In this document: positions 9,498 to 21,083 of the stretch, one piece after another | Layout of the letters: the number at the start of each line of letters is the position of its first letter | Numbering within the stretch: position 1 is the stretch's first letter | Origin: Lysobacter terrestris | GTDB lineage: Bacteria > Pseudomonadota > Gammaproteobacteria > Xanthomonadales > Xanthomonadaceae | DNA length: 64,000 nt | NCBI RefSeq assembly: GCF_014489475.1 | Contig: NZ_CP060820.1 | Location: forward strand, 2,620,001-2,684,000 | Reading direction: 5' to 3' | The notes under the pieces: generated by a model | What the model was told of the DNA's origin: nothing | The model's database searches: none | Seen by the model: only the letters and a program-made list of their open reading frames with translations | Translations under genes and position numbers: made by a program

Positions 9498-12026
9498 TCA
9501 GAACGAGCCGCCGAACGTGAACTGCAGGCGCTCGAGCTCGTCGTCCTCTTCCTTGCGCAGCGGGAAGGAGTAGCTGATCGAGATCGGGCCCATCGGCGAG
9601 CGCCACATCAGCGACAGGCCGGTCGAAGCGCGCAATTCGCCCGCATCGAAGCTGTCCACGTCCTTGTACACGTTGCCGAAGTCGATGAAGGCCGAAGCGC
9701 GAGCCGCCGGCGTGTCCAGCAGGGTCGGGAAGTACATCTCCAGCGAGCCGGTGGTCTTGAACGCGCCGCCGACCGGTTGCAGGTAGGTGCTGTTGGCGAA
9801 CGGTGCCTGTCGCGGGCCCAGCGTGTTGTCGCGGAAACCGCGTACCGAACGCACGCCGCCGGCGTAGAAGTTCTCGAAGAACGGCAGGCCGTCGGCGGTC
9901 ACGGTTTTGTCGTAATCCGGCGACGAAGGCAGGCATGGATCGGTCGGATCCGGGCCCGGGACGAAGACCGGCGGCGTGGTCGTGTTGTTATCGGTGTCCT
10001 GGAACGAGCCAGCGGTGAAGCAGATGTTGCGCGTGGTCGCGTCGCCATAGCTGTCGCCATAGCCGAGCTCGCCACGCGTGTTGAGCACGAGGTGGCGCGA
10101 CAGCGGCCAAAACTTGGAGATGCTGTAGTTGAGCTTGAAGTACTCGACGGTCGAGCCGGGCAGGGTGGTTTCCAGCCACACGCGCTGCTGCATGCCGCGC
10201 GTCGGCGTGAGCAGGTTGTCGAGCGAATTGCGCGACCAGCCCAGCTCCGTGCGCCATGCATGGAACGTGCGGGTGTTCAGCGCATCCAGGTACTCGCGGA
10301 TCGGCTGCGGCGTGCTGCCGCTGGACAGGATCTGGTTGGTGTCGATGCCGAACAGGCCAGTGACCGTGTCCGTCTCGGTGATCGGGAAGCCCAGCACGAC
10401 CTGCGCCGCACCGCTGTTGCTGCTGTACTGCGCGGTGCCGAAGTCGGAGTAGTCGAGTTCGCGCCACCACAGGTTGTAGCCCAGCGACAGTCCGTTATCG
10501 AGGAAGTACGGATTGAGGAAGGAGAAGTCGTAGCGCGACTGGTAGGTGCTGTGCTGCGCCTGCACCGACACGCGGTTGCCGGTGCCGAGGAAGTTCTCCT
10601 GCGACAGCTGGATCTGCGTGCTCAGGCCGCTGAGCTGCGAGTAGCCCAAGCCGAACACGAAGCTGCCCGACGAGGTCTCCTTGACGTTGACGACGACGTC
10701 GACCTGGTCGTTGGAACCTTCGACCGGCTTGCTCTCGATGTCGACGGTCTCGAAGTAACCCAGGCCCTGCAGGCGGATCTTCGAACGGTCGACGGCGGCC
10801 TGCGAATACCAGCTGCCTTCGAACTGGCGCATCTCGCGGCGCATCACTTCGTCGCTGGTGCGGGTGTTGCCCTTGAACTCGACCTTGCGCACGTTCACGC
10901 GCGGGCCCGGCACGACCTGCAGGCTGATGCCGACGGTCTTGGCCTCGCGGTTGACGTCCGGCACCGGGTTGACCTGCGCGAACGCGTAACCGATGTTGCC
11001 CAGCGTCGCGGTGATCGAGTCGGAGGTCAGTTCGAGCAGGCGGCGGGAGAAGATCTGGCCTTCCTTCACCAGCACGATCTTCTGCAGCTGTTCCTTCGGC
11101 AGCACGGTGTCGCCGGTGAGCTGCACGGAGGAGACCTTGTACTGGTCGCCCTCGCTCACGCCGGCGGTGATGAACATGTCGCTGCGGTCGGGGCTGATCG
11201 ACACCTGGGTCGAGTCGATGTTGAAGTCGACGTAGCCGCGGTCGAGGTAGTAGTTGTTGAGCTTCTCCAGGTCGCCCGAGAGCTTCTCGCGCGAGTACTG
11301 GTCGTCGCGGCGGTACCAGCTCAGCCAGTTGTGCTCGCCCGATTCCCAGGTGTCGAGGATCTGCTCGTCGGAGAACTTCTCGTTGCCGACCAGGTTGATG
11401 TGCTGGATGCGCGCGGCCTTGCCTTCCTTGACCGTGATGGTCACGTCGACGCGGTTGCGGTCCAGGCGCGATACGGTCGGGGTGATCTCGACGTTGTACT
11501 TGCCGCGGTTCTGGTACTGCCGGGTGAGTTCCTGGCCCATCTTGTCCAGCACCAGGCGATTGAAGGTATCGCCTTCGGCCATCCCGTTTTCCTTCAGGCC
11601 CTTCATCAGGTCTTCGGTCTGGATGTCCTTGTTGCCGGTGACGGTCAGCTTGTTGATCGCCGGGCGTTCCTGCACGGTGATGACGAGGATGTCGCCCTGG
11701 CGGTCCAGGTGCACGTCCTCGAAGAAGCCGGTCTTGTAGAGCGCGCGGACCGCCGCCGCGGCCTTGGTCGAATCCAGCACGTCGCCGCGTTCCACCGGCA
11801 GGTAGGTGAAGACCGTACCCGCGGAGATGCGCTGCAGGCCGTCGACGCGGATGTCGCTGACGGTGAACGCCCCGGCTCCGGCGACGCTGGCCGCATCGGG
11901 CGACTGCGCCGGCGTGCCCGCGGGAGCGAACGGATCGGCCGACTGCGCCAATGCGGGAAGTGCCGGCGCCAGCGCTGCGGTCAGGGCAAGGGCGAGCAGG
12001 CGGCGATTGGGAAGTCGCGTCATCAT
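9498..12026 (-). CDS. bamA: outer membrane protein assembly factor BamA
   Basis: Central barrel of the BAM complex that inserts beta-barrel proteins into the outer membrane. About 842 residues. It has a signal peptide (RRLLALALTAALAPALPALAQS), five POTRA domains (first FTVSDIRVDGLQRISAGTVF, fifth NVRKVEFKGNTRTSDEV) and a C-terminal 16-strand barrel. The barrel includes the VRGF motif of loop 6 (GGVRSVRGFRDNTLGP) and a C-terminal FTFGGSF ending in Phe. Two adjacent ATGs (12026, 12023) could start it. Expected upstream partner rseP is adjacent. Confidence 0.97.
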   Translation of the reverse strand: MMTRLPNRRLLALALTAALAPALPALAQSADPFAPAGTPAQSPDAASVAGAGAFTVSDIRVDGLQRISAGTVFTYLPVERGDVLDSTKAAAAVRALYKTGFFEDVHLDRQGDILVITVQERPAINKLTVTGNKDIQTEDLMKGLKENGMAEGDTFNRLVLDKMGQELTRQYQNRGKYNVEITPTVSRLDRNRVDVTITVKEGKAARIQHINLVGNEKFSDEQILDTWESGEHNWLSWYRRDDQYSREKLSGDLEKLNNYYLDRGYVDFNIDSTQVSISPDRSDMFITAGVSEGDQYKVSSVQLTGDTVLPKEQLQKIVLVKEGQIFSRRLLELTSDSITATLGNIGYAFAQVNPVPDVNREAKTVGISLQVVPGPRVNVRKVEFKGNTRTSDEVMRREMRQFEGSWYSQAAVDRSKIRLQGLGYFETVDIESKPVEGSNDQVDVVVNVKETSSGSFVFGLGYSQLSGLSTQIQLSQENFLGTGNRVSVQAQHSTYQSRYDFSFLNPYFLDNGLSLGYNLWWRELDYSDFGTAQYSSNSGAAQVVLGFPITETDTVTGLFGIDTNQILSSGSTPQPIREYLDALNTRTFHAWRTELGWSRNSLDNLLTPTRGMQQRVWLETTLPGSTVEYFKLNYSISKFWPLSRHLVLNTRGELGYGDSYGDATTRNICFTAGSFQDTDNNTTTPPVFVPGPDPTDPCLPSSPDYDKTVTADGLPFFENFYAGGVRSVRGFRDNTLGPRQAPFANSTYLQPVGGAFKTTGSLEMYFPTLLDTPAARASAFIDFGNVYKDVDSFDAGELRASTGLSLMWRSPMGPISISYSFPLRKEEDDELERLQFTFGGSF

Positions 12027-12153
12027 CAAATCCGGTTGGGGGTGCGGCTGGCCAGCACGGCCGTCGCGGTCGAATCGGTGGTCATCGCATCGTTGGTCGG
12101 ACAAGTCCTTCCTGAACTGGTTCCCCGGCGCGGCCGGATGGCTGTGGTCGCCA

Positions 12154-13530
12154 TCACCGCACCAGGTTGTTCACGATGTCGTTGTAGAACGCCAGGCCCA
12201 TCAGCCCGGCAATCAAGGCCAGGCCGACAAAGTTGCCGGCGGCCATCACCCGCTCACTGACCGGGCTGCCTTTGACCAGCTCGATAAGGTAATACAGCAG
12301 GTGACCGCCGTCCAAGATCGGGATCGGCAGCAGGTTCAGGATGCCCAGGCTCAGCGAGAGCAGGGCGAGCAGCATGAGGAAGTGCGCGGGTCCCTGCTGC
12401 GCGAAATAGTTGCTGGCGCGCGCGATGGTGATCGGGCCGGCCACGGTGTTGCGCGTGGACACCGTGCCCTTGAAGGCGCGGCCGAACGTGGCAAACAGCT
12501 CCCGGGACTGGTGCACCGCTTCGGACACGGCGGCCGGCACGGCGGCGATCGGGCCGTAGCGCAGCACCGCGTCCTTGCGTGGTTCCTGCGACACCAGCTC
12601 GAGGCCGAAGCCCCAGTACGTCTTGCCGTCGCGGGTCTGGCGGGCCGGCTTCAGCGGCAATGCGAGGCGGTCCTCGTCGCGCTGCACCTCGATCATCGCC
12701 TCGCGGTTCTCTTCGCCCAGGCGGTTGGTGATGCGGACGATGTCCTCGTAGGAAAGCGTCGGCTCGCCGTCGATCGCGGTGATGCGGTCGCCCTCGGCGA
12801 GCACGCCCCAGGCCGGCTGGTTCGGGATCACCCGTCCGACCACGGGCGCGACCACTTCATGGCGGCCGCGCAGTCCGAGCTGCTGCAGGGCGCGGGTTTC
12901 GTCGAAGTCGGCGGGCAGGCGCGACAACGGCAGCGTCAGCGTGCGCTCGCCGCCGTTCTGCTCGCGTACGCGGACCGCGGTGTCCTTGCGATCGAGTGCG
13001 GCGGTGAGCAGGCCCATGCTGACCTCGCTCCATGTCGGCGTCGTGCGGCCGGCGACGGCCAGCACTTCATCGCCGCGCTGGAGTCCGGCCGCAGCGGAAA
13101 CCCCCTGCGCCTGGCCGACGACCGGCGCGAAATCGGGCCGGCCGATGACGAACATGCCCCACAGCAGCACCACGCACAGGATCAGGTTGGCGGCTGGACC
13201 GGCGAAGGAAATCGCCATCCGCTTCCACACCGGCTGGCGATCGTGGGACTGCGCCAGTTCTTCCGGCGACACCGCCCGCGCGGCGTCCTGGCCTTCGAGC
13301 GAGTGCTCGCCGAGCATCTTCACGTAGCCGCCCAGCGGGATCGCCGCGATCGCGAACTCCGTGCCGTCCTTGCCGCGGTGCAGCCACAGCGGCTTGCCGA
13401 AGCCGATGGAGAAGCGCAGCACCTTGACGCCGCAGCGGCGCGCGACCCAGTAGTGGCCAAACTCGTGGATGGTGATGAGCACGCCTAGGCTCACCAGCAA
13501 CCACCACACCGAGCCTATGAATTCACTCAT
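12154..13530 (-). CDS. rseP: RIP zinc metalloprotease RseP
   Basis: Site-2 intramembrane protease that cuts anti-sigma factors and remnant signal peptides in the inner membrane. 458 residues. The HEFGH zinc motif lies at residues 22-26 in the first span, the second active-site motif LLPIPILDGGH is near the C terminus, and PDZ segments lie between (GVSAAAGLQRGDEVL; NQPAWGVLAEGDRITAIDG). The ATG at 13530 (preceded by GGGGGT) is preferred to a GTG two codons upstream. Confidence 0.96.
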   Translation of the reverse strand: MSEFIGSVWWLLVSLGVLITIHEFGHYWVARRCGVKVLRFSIGFGKPLWLHRGKDGTEFAIAAIPLGGYVKMLGEHSLEGQDAARAVSPEELAQSHDRQPVWKRMAISFAGPAANLILCVVLLWGMFVIGRPDFAPVVGQAQGVSAAAGLQRGDEVLAVAGRTTPTWSEVSMGLLTAALDRKDTAVRVREQNGGERTLTLPLSRLPADFDETRALQQLGLRGRHEVVAPVVGRVIPNQPAWGVLAEGDRITAIDGEPTLSYEDIVRITNRLGEENREAMIEVQRDEDRLALPLKPARQTRDGKTYWGFGLELVSQEPRKDAVLRYGPIAAVPAAVSEAVHQSRELFATFGRAFKGTVSTRNTVAGPITIARASNYFAQQGPAHFLMLLALLSLSLGILNLLPIPILDGGHLLYYLIELVKGSPVSERVMAAGNFVGLALIAGLMGLAFYNDIVNNLVR

Positions 13531-13572
13531 TGCCACCCCCGCGGTGCGGGCCTGCTGCAGTCATGCGGTCCA

Positions 13573-14745
13573 TCATCCCACTGCCGCGGTGACGTGGCGT
13601 CGCGCGGCCGCGTCGGCGTCGCGCAGGACCTCCAGCGAATCGGCAGCGGTGGCGGGCAGGGCATCGAGGGTGGCTTCCACCAGCGCGGGAATCGACAGGA
13701 AAGCGATCTTCCGCTGAAGAAAGGCTGAAACGGCCACTTCGTTGGCCGCGTTGAGCAGCGCCGGGGCGGTGCCGCCCGCCTGCAGGGCCTCGAACGCGAG
13801 GCGCAGGCAGGGGAAGGCCTCCAGGTCGGGCGCCTCGAAATCGAGGCGACCGTGCTGCAGCAGGTCGAGCCCGGCGACGCCCGAGGCGATGCGCTGCGGC
13901 CACCCGAACCCCACCGCCAGCGCGGTGCGCATGTCGGGCAGGCCGAGCTGGGCGAGGGTGGAGCCATCGACGAATTCGACCAGCGAGTGCACCAGGCTCT
14001 GCGGATGCACCAGCACGTCGATGCGCCCGCGCGGCATGCCGAAGAGGTGGTGGGCCTCGATGACCTCGAGCCCCTTGTTCATCAGCGTCGCCGAATCGAC
14101 GGAAATCTTCGGGCCCATCGACCACTTGGGATGGGCGATGGCCTGCTCGGGGGTGACGTCGACCAGTTCCTCGCGACGGCGGCCGCGGAACGGCCCGCCG
14201 GAGGCGGTGAGCACGATGCGCTTGAGGCCGGCATGGGCATGCGCGTCGGGCAAACATTGGAAGATCGCGTTGTGCTCGCTGTCGATCGGCACGATCACCG
14301 CGCCGCTTTCCTGCGCCGCGCGCATCAGCAGTTCGCCGGCCAGCACCAGCGATTCCTTGTTCGCCAGCAGCAGGCGCTTGCCGGCGCGGGCCGCGGCCAA
14401 GGTCGAGGACAGGCCGGCGGCACCGACGATCGCGGCGACGACGGTGTCGCAGTCCGCGCCGGCAGCGAGCGTTTCCAGTGCCGCTTCACCCGCGTGCGCC
14501 TGCGTGGCGAGGCCGGCGTCGCGCAGGCCATCGCGCAGGCGTTCGAACTGGGCGGGATCAGCGATCACCGCATGCAGCGGCCGGTGCGTGCGGCACAGCG
14601 CCAGCAGCGCATCGACCTTGCTTCCGGCCGCCAGCACGGTGGCGCGCAGGCGGTCGGGGTGGCGGGCGATCACGTCGAGCGCGGACGCGCCGATCGAGCC
14701 GGTGGCGCCAAGGACAGCGACGTTGCGGTGGGGAAGCTGGGACAT
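13573..14745 (-). CDS. dxr: 1-deoxy-D-xylulose 5-phosphate reductoisomerase
   Basis: Committed step of the MEP isoprenoid pathway: converts DXP to MEP with NADPH. 390 residues. The NADPH site is [16 protein letters not shown], followed by [12 protein letters not shown], the metal/substrate block [24 protein letters not shown] and [20 protein letters not shown]. The product feeds UppS, encoded two genes downstream. The gap to rseP is 42 nt. Confidence 0.97.
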   Translation of the reverse strand: MSQLPHRNVAVLGATGSIGASALDVIARHPDRLRATVLAAGSKVDALLALCRTHRPLHAVIADPAQFERLRDGLRDAGLATQAHAGEAALETLAAGADCDTVVAAIVGAAGLSSTLAAARAGKRLLLANKESLVLAGELLMRAAQESGAVIVPIDSEHNAIFQCLPDAHAHAGLKRIVLTASGGPFRGRRREELVDVTPEQAIAHPKWSMGPKISVDSATLMNKGLEVIEAHHLFGMPRGRIDVLVHPQSLVHSLVEFVDGSTLAQLGLPDMRTALAVGFGWPQRIASGVAGLDLLQHGRLDFEAPDLEAFPCLRLAFEALQAGGTAPALLNAANEVAVSAFLQRKIAFLSIPALVEATLDALPATAADSLEVLRDADAAARRHVTAAVG

Positions 14746-14804
14746 CGGATCACTTCATCTCGTCGTGCTGGAGCGCGGCATGCCGGAGCGCGTCCGGCGC
14801 GGGC

Positions 14805-15656
14805 TCAGAAGCCGAACATGGCCTTGCCCATCGCGAACACGGGCAGGGCAGCGAGCACGCCGTCGATCCGGTCGAGGACGCCGCCGTGGCCCGGGATCAG
14901 GTGGCCCGAATCCTTCACCCCGGCGTGGCGCTTGAGCAGGCTCTCGTAGAGGTCGCCGACCACCGATGCGAGCGCGGCGACCAGTGCGACCAGCGCGACC
15001 AGCGGCACCTGCGCGGCGGAGGCGCCAGCCAGCAGCGATCCGCCGATGCCGACCAGCACGCCGGCGATGACGCCGCCGAGCAGGCCTTCGATGGTCTTGT
15101 TCGGGCTCACGCGCGGCGCGAGCTTGCGGCCTTTGAACACCGTGCCGCCGAAATGGCGACCGGCGAAGTAGGCCGCGCTGTCGGCGGCCCACACCACCGC
15201 GAGCGCGGTGAACAGCCAGATGTGGCCATTGGGTTCGGTGCCATGCAGCCAGGCCAGCGCGCACCAGGCGGGAATGACCGCCAGCGCGCCCGCGGCGAGC
15301 TTGAAGAAGCGTGCCCAGGTCTCGTGGTTGCTGGCGAAGTCGTAGTGGCGCAGCCACAGCAGTGCGAGCAGCCACCACACCACGCCGATCACGCTGGCCA
15401 GCTGGAACAGCACGAAGCTGTAACCCGACGCGGAGCGCGAGGCCCAGACGATGGCGACCATCAGCGCCAGGTGCGCCACCAGCAGCACCGTGCGGGCGAG
15501 CGTGTCCTCGATCTCGGCCAGCTCGAACCATTCCCACAGGCCGGCGAGGAAGACCACGGCCGCCAGCGCCACGATCCACGGCGTCGACAGGAACAGGATC
15601 GCGGCGATCGCGATCGGAGCCATGATCAGCGCAGCCAGCAGGCGGGTTTTAGTCAT
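14805..15656 (-). CDS. cdsA: phosphatidate cytidylyltransferase
   Basis: Makes CDP-diacylglycerol from phosphatidate and CTP in the inner membrane. 283 residues with about eight membrane spans. The signature SPNKTIEGLLGGV and the C-terminal CDS motif (KRHAGVKDSGHLIPGHGGVLDRIDG, shown here as KDSGHLIPGHGG plus LDRIDG) are intact. Its ATG overlaps the uppS stop as ATGA. Confidence 0.96.
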   Translation of the reverse strand: MTKTRLLAALIMAPIAIAAILFLSTPWIVALAAVVFLAGLWEWFELAEIEDTLARTVLLVAHLALMVAIVWASRSASGYSFVLFQLASVIGVVWWLLALLWLRHYDFASNHETWARFFKLAAGALAVIPAWCALAWLHGTEPNGHIWLFTALAVVWAADSAAYFAGRHFGGTVFKGRKLAPRVSPNKTIEGLLGGVIAGVLVGIGGSLLAGASAAQVPLVALVALVAALASVVGDLYESLLKRHAGVKDSGHLIPGHGGVLDRIDGVLAALPVFAMGKAMFGF

Positions 15657-16414
15657 GCGTTGTTCTCTTGTGGCTGCGTGCCGGCGACCTGGTCACCGGT
15701 GAGGCCGAAGCGGCGTTCGCGACCGGCATAGGCATCCAGGGCGCGTCGCAGTGTGGCGGCATCGAGGTCCGGCCACAACGTTTCGGTGAACCACAGTTCG
15801 GTATAGGCGAGCTGCCACAGCAGGAAATTGCTGACCCGGGTGTCGCCGCCGGTGCGGATGAACAGGTCGGGCGGCGGAAGATCGGCTAGCGCCATGCGGG
15901 CGCCGAGCATGGCCTCGTCGATGGCTTCGGGGGCCAGGCGTCCGGCCGCCACGTCGCGGGCCAGCGCGCGCGCGGCCTGGGCGATGTCCCAGCGGCCGCC
16001 GTAACTGGCCGCGATGCTCAGCTGCAGGCGCGTGTTGCCCGCCGTCTGCGCCTCGGCGGCGTTCATGCGGGCCCGGATGGCTTCGGCGAAGCGTTCGCGT
16101 TCGCCGATGAAACGGATGCGCACGCCGCGGCGATGCAGTTCGTCGACTTCGCGTTCCAGCGCGCCCAGGAACAGCTTCATCAATGCGCCGACCTCGTCCT
16201 CGGGCCGGCCCCAGTTCTCGCTGGAGAAGGCGAACAGGGTCAGTGCCTCGATGCCCGTCTCCAGGCAGAAGTCGATGCAGACGTCGACCGCGCGCGCGCC
16301 GGCGCGGTGGCCGATCATGCGCGGACGGCGGCGACGCTGCGCCCAGCGACCGTTGCCATCCATGATGACGGCGAGGTGGCGGGGAATCGGTGCTGGCGCG
16401 GGATCCGAAGGCAT
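15653..16414 (-). CDS. uppS: undecaprenyl diphosphate synthase
   Basis: Cis-prenyltransferase that makes the C55 lipid carrier for peptidoglycan and O-antigen. 253 residues from the ATG at 16414. Motifs: HLAVIMDGNGRWAQRR (catalytic Asp), GHRAGARAV, LTLFAFSSENWGRP, and the C-terminal IRTGGDTRVSNFLLWQ and ERRFG. A GTG at 16474 overlaps the frr stop as GTGA and would add 20 non-conserved residues; the shorter form matches the usual spacing to the DGNGRW motif. Confidence 0.96.
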   Translation of the reverse strand: MPSDPAPAPIPRHLAVIMDGNGRWAQRRRRPRMIGHRAGARAVDVCIDFCLETGIEALTLFAFSSENWGRPEDEVGALMKLFLGALEREVDELHRRGVRIRFIGERERFAEAIRARMNAAEAQTAGNTRLQLSIAASYGGRWDIAQAARALARDVAAGRLAPEAIDEAMLGARMALADLPPPDLFIRTGGDTRVSNFLLWQLAYTELWFTETLWPDLDAATLRRALDAYAGRERRFGLTGDQVAGTQPQENNA

Positions 16415-16470
16415 TGCGATGGCCGGGAGACTGAAGGGGGAGGCGGGTGCCGGGCGAACCGGCACGTGCC

Positions 16471-17028
16471 TCACACCGCCATCAGTTCCTGTTCCTTGGC
16501 CTTGACCACGTCATCGACGTCCTTGATCGCGCCGTCGGTGATCTTCTGGATCTCGGTTTCGGCGCGGCTGACGTCGTCTTCGGTGATCTTCTTTTCCTTC
16601 AGCAGTTCCTTGACCTGGCTGTTGGCATCGCGGCGGATGTTGCGGATCGCGACCTTGGCGTCCTCGCCTTCGCCGTGCACGACCTTGGTCAGCTCCTTGC
16701 GGCGCTCCTCGGTCAGGGCGGGCAGGTTGAGGCGGATCACGGTGCCGGCGGTGTTCGGCGTCAGGCCCAGGTCCGAGGCCAGGATGGCCTTTTCCACCGC
16801 GGCGACCATCTGCTTTTCCCACGGCGTGATGGTGAGCGTGCGCGCGTCGGCGATGGCGACGCTGGCGACCTGGCTCAGCGGCATGTCGGAGCCGTAGTAG
16901 TTCACCTTGATGGTGTCGACCAGCGCGGTCGAAGCACGGCCGGTGCGGATCTTCACGAGGTCGTGGCGCAGTGCGTCGACGCTCTTGGCCATGCGGGTCT
17001 GGGCGTCTTTCTTGATGTCGTTGAGCAT
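16471..17028 (-). CDS. frr: ribosome recycling factor
   Basis: Splits post-termination ribosomes with EF-G. 185 residues, the standard length. The three-helix-bundle signatures are [38 protein letters not shown] and the conserved [20 protein letters not shown] region (RNIRRDAN). It normally follows pyrH directly; here a metal transporter gene separates them. Confidence 0.97.
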   Translation of the reverse strand: MLNDIKKDAQTRMAKSVDALRHDLVKIRTGRASTALVDTIKVNYYGSDMPLSQVASVAIADARTLTITPWEKQMVAAVEKAILASDLGLTPNTAGTVIRLNLPALTEERRKELTKVVHGEGEDAKVAIRNIRRDANSQVKELLKEKKITEDDVSRAETEIQKITDGAIKDVDDVVKAKEQELMAV

Positions 17029-17158
17029 CGCCGGCTCCTTTAGTGCTTGTTGGGCACGAAGTGCTTGATGGGGGCGCCGGTGGGCGCTTCGATAGGCGCG
17101 GGATTATAGCGGCGCGAGGGCTTCCGGCCGAAATGCCGGTGTTCCGGCACCGGTTCCG

Positions 17159-18175
17159 CTACGCGTGCGGTGCGTGCCGGTGCGCCGCATCCGTGTGCGT
17201 CGCGCCGTCGTGGGCGCTGCCGCCATGAGCAGCCTCGTGGTGGGGGGCGTCGCCGTGGGGCGCGCGGTCGTGGCGATCGTGTTCGCAGCCCAGCCCGCGT
17301 TCGACCTGCAGGGTGGGGTGGTTGATGCCGAAGCGGTGGTCGAGCTCGTGGTTGATGCGATCGATGAAGGCATCGTGATCGCGGTCTTCCGGCCGCACCA
17401 GGTGCGCGGTCATGGCGATTTCGCCCGCGCCCAGCGACCAGATGTGCAGGTGGTGCACGGCAGTGACGCCGGGCTGGCCGGCGAGGAATGCGTGCACCTC
17501 GTCCTGCTCGATCCCGCGCGGGACCGCGTCCATCGCCGCATTGAAGCTTTCGCGCAGCAGGCCGAACGCGCCCAGGGCGACAACGGCACCGATCAGCAGC
17601 GCGGTGACCGGATCCAGCCATTCCCAGCCCAGCCACCACATGCCTGCGCCGGCCAGCACGGCGGTCAGCGAAACCGCCGCATCGGCGATCAGGTGCAGGT
17701 AGGCGCCGCGGCGGTTGAGGTCGTGTTCGTGGCCGTCGCGAACGAACCACGCCGCGCCCAGGTTCACTGCGATGCCGATCGCGGCGACGATGATGACCGG
17801 GAGCGCCGGGATTTCCGGTGGTGCGGAAAAACGCCGGATCGCTTCCCAGCCCAGCGCGCCGGAGAAGGCCACCAGCAGCAACGCGTTGGCCAGCGGCGAA
17901 AGCAGGGTGGCGCGACGCCAGCCGTAGGTATGGCGGCTGGTGGGCGGGCGCTTGGCGATCACCGCCGCGCCCCACGCCAGCGCGAGGCCGAGCACGTCGC
18001 CGAGGTTGTGCAGCGCGTCGGAGAGCAGCGCCAGCGAGTTCGTGGCGAAGCCGTACCCCGCTTCCAGCACGGTGTAGGCGAGGTTGATCAGGGTGACGGC
18101 GGCGAATGCGCGCGTGGCGCTGCTGCCATGGCTATGGCCGTGGCCGTCGTGATCGTGGTGGTGTCCGAAACCCAT
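17159..18175 (-). CDS. cation diffusion facilitator (CDF) family metal exporter, His-rich at both ends
   Basis: Proton-coupled exporter of divalent metals, most likely Zn (also Co/Cd in relatives). 338 residues. A His-rich N terminus (GFGHHHDHDGHGHSHG) is followed by six membrane spans with the CDF metal site ALLSDALHNLGD in span 2 and LHLIADAAVSL in span 5. The cytoplasmic domain has VHHLHIWSLGAGEIAMTAHL, and a second His-rich tail of about 45 residues follows (HDRHDRAPHGDAPHHEAAH). It is inserted between the otherwise adjacent pyrH and frr, in the same orientation, with 56- and 130-nt gaps, so it may be expressed with them. Confidence 0.93.
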   Translation of the reverse strand: MGFGHHHDHDGHGHSHGSSATRAFAAVTLINLAYTVLEAGYGFATNSLALLSDALHNLGDVLGLALAWGAAVIAKRPPTSRHTYGWRRATLLSPLANALLLVAFSGALGWEAIRRFSAPPEIPALPVIIVAAIGIAVNLGAAWFVRDGHEHDLNRRGAYLHLIADAAVSLTAVLAGAGMWWLGWEWLDPVTALLIGAVVALGAFGLLRESFNAAMDAVPRGIEQDEVHAFLAGQPGVTAVHHLHIWSLGAGEIAMTAHLVRPEDRDHDAFIDRINHELDHRFGINHPTLQVERGLGCEHDRHDRAPHGDAPHHEAAHGGSAHDGATHTDAAHRHAPHA

Positions 18176-18231
18176 GGGGCAATCGTGTCATGCGGCGCGG
18201 GCGCAACACTATTGCGCCTGCGCCGCGCTGC

Positions 18232-18963
18232 TTACAGCCCGGCGTTGCGGCCCTGCACGAGGGTGCCGATCGGCTCGCCGCGCAGGATCCGCAGCAGCAC
18301 GCCCGGCTGGCTCATGTCGAAGATGCGCAGCGGCAGGTCGCTGTCGCGGCACAGCGCGAACGCGGCGGTGTCCATCACCTGCAGGTTGCGGGCAATGACT
18401 TCGTCGTAGCTGAGCTTGTCGAAGAGCACCGCGTCGGCGTGCTTCTTCGGGTCCTTGTCGTACACGCCGTCGACCTTGGTCGCCTTCAGCAGCAGGTCGG
18501 CGCCGACTTCGATGGCGCGCAGTGCGGCGCCCGAGTCGGTGGTGAAGAAGGGGTTGCCGGTGCCGGCCGCGAAGATCGCGATGCGGCCCTTCTCCATGTG
18601 GCGCACGGCGCGGCGGCGGATGTAGTCCTCGCACACGTCGTTGATCTTGATCGCGCTCATCACCCGGCACTTGGCGCCGAGCTTCTCCAGTGCGTCCTGC
18701 ATCGCCAGCGCATTGATGACCGTGGCGAGCATGCCCATCTGGTCGCCGGTCACCCGGTCCATACCGCCGGCGGCGAGGCCCGCGCCACGGAAGATGTTGC
18801 CGCCGCCGATCACCAGGGCAATCTCGGCCCCGGCCTGCTGGGCCTCGATGACCTCGCGCGCGAGGCGGTTGAGCACCAGCGGATCGATGCCGTAATCCTC
18901 GTTCCCCATCAACGCTTCGCCGGACAGTTTCAACAGGACACGGCGATAGGCGAGCTGGGACAT
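18232..18963 (-). CDS. pyrH: UMP kinase
   Basis: Phosphorylates UMP to UDP for pyrimidine and cell-wall nucleotide supply. 243 residues, amino-acid-kinase fold. [15 protein letters not shown] is the N terminus, followed by [28 protein letters not shown] and [22 protein letters not shown] lies five bases before the ATG. A terminator separates it from tsf, so it should have its own promoter. Confidence 0.97.
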   Translation of the reverse strand: MSQLAYRRVLLKLSGEALMGNEDYGIDPLVLNRLAREVIEAQQAGAEIALVIGGGNIFRGAGLAAGGMDRVTGDQMGMLATVINALAMQDALEKLGAKCRVMSAIKINDVCEDYIRRRAVRHMEKGRIAIFAAGTGNPFFTTDSGAALRAIEVGADLLLKATKVDGVYDKDPKKHADAVLFDKLSYDEVIARNLQVMDTAAFALCRDSDLPLRIFDMSQPGVLLRILRGEPIGTLVQGRNAGL

Positions 18964-19008
18964 GGACGACCTCGGGGGCAGGGGAGACGTGGCGCGGAAA
19001 CGCCGGCG

Positions 19009-19014
19009 ATTGTA
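19009..19014 (-). promoter_or_regulatory. possible pyrH promoter -10 element
   Basis: TACAAT on the minus strand 46 nt before the pyrH start, placed between the tsf terminator and pyrH. No good -35 hexamer is visible at 16-18 nt upstream, so this is tentative. The rest of the ~300-nt gap (18964-19198) shows no gene. Confidence 0.35.
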
Positions 19015-19198
19015 GCCGATGCCGGCTTTCCCGCCGCCGCCCGCTGCGGGCGCGCGCAGCCTGTGCGGCGTCGTGCAGCAGTCCTGAAAGTCAGAAACGA
19101 CGGTCCGGGATGCCGGGGCAGTGCACTTGCCGAAAGCCCTGCCTTCACGGGAAGGCCGAAGCGAGTGCGCCGTAAGCCGTCCGCCATGCGCCGCCAAC

Positions 19199-19228
19199 AA
19201 AAAAGCCGCGGTTTCCCGCGGCTTTTTC
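19199..19228 (-). terminator. Rho-independent terminator of rpsB-tsf
   Basis: Stem GCCGCGG with its complement and a GAAA-type loop, flanked by A-run and T-run, so it can act in both directions. It lies 36 nt past the tsf stop. Confidence 0.85.
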
Positions 19229-19263
19229 GTGCGCCGGAACCAGGGTTCCGGCGGATCGATCGA

Positions 19264-20142
<879 letters not shown>

Positions 20143-20162
20143 GGGGGTTACCTCAAGATTTG

Positions 20163-20227
20163 TAGGGCGGGTTCGAGCCTTGAAAGGCAGGCCCGCCAGA
20201 GTCGGCACGGCGGGCCAAGGCCCGCCC
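20163..20227. repeat. GGCGGGCC-type repeat pair in the rpsB-tsf gap
   Basis: One half copy near 20163-20197 and a full palindrome (GGCGGGCCAAGGCCCGCCC) at 20209-20227, belonging to the same family as 616-750 and 41531-41592. It lies inside the operon transcript between the rpsB stop and the tsf start. Confidence 0.7.
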
Positions 20228-20279
20228 TGCACAGATACGAAGCGGCCGCGCAGCGTGGCGCGGCCGCATGACGCGCCGA

Positions 20280-21083
<804 letters not shown>

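Noticed and set aside
9777-12260. 827-residue open frame antisense to bamA
   Set aside because: Open only because of high GC at third positions; Val/Ala/Arg-rich with no domain. bamA on the other strand is certain.
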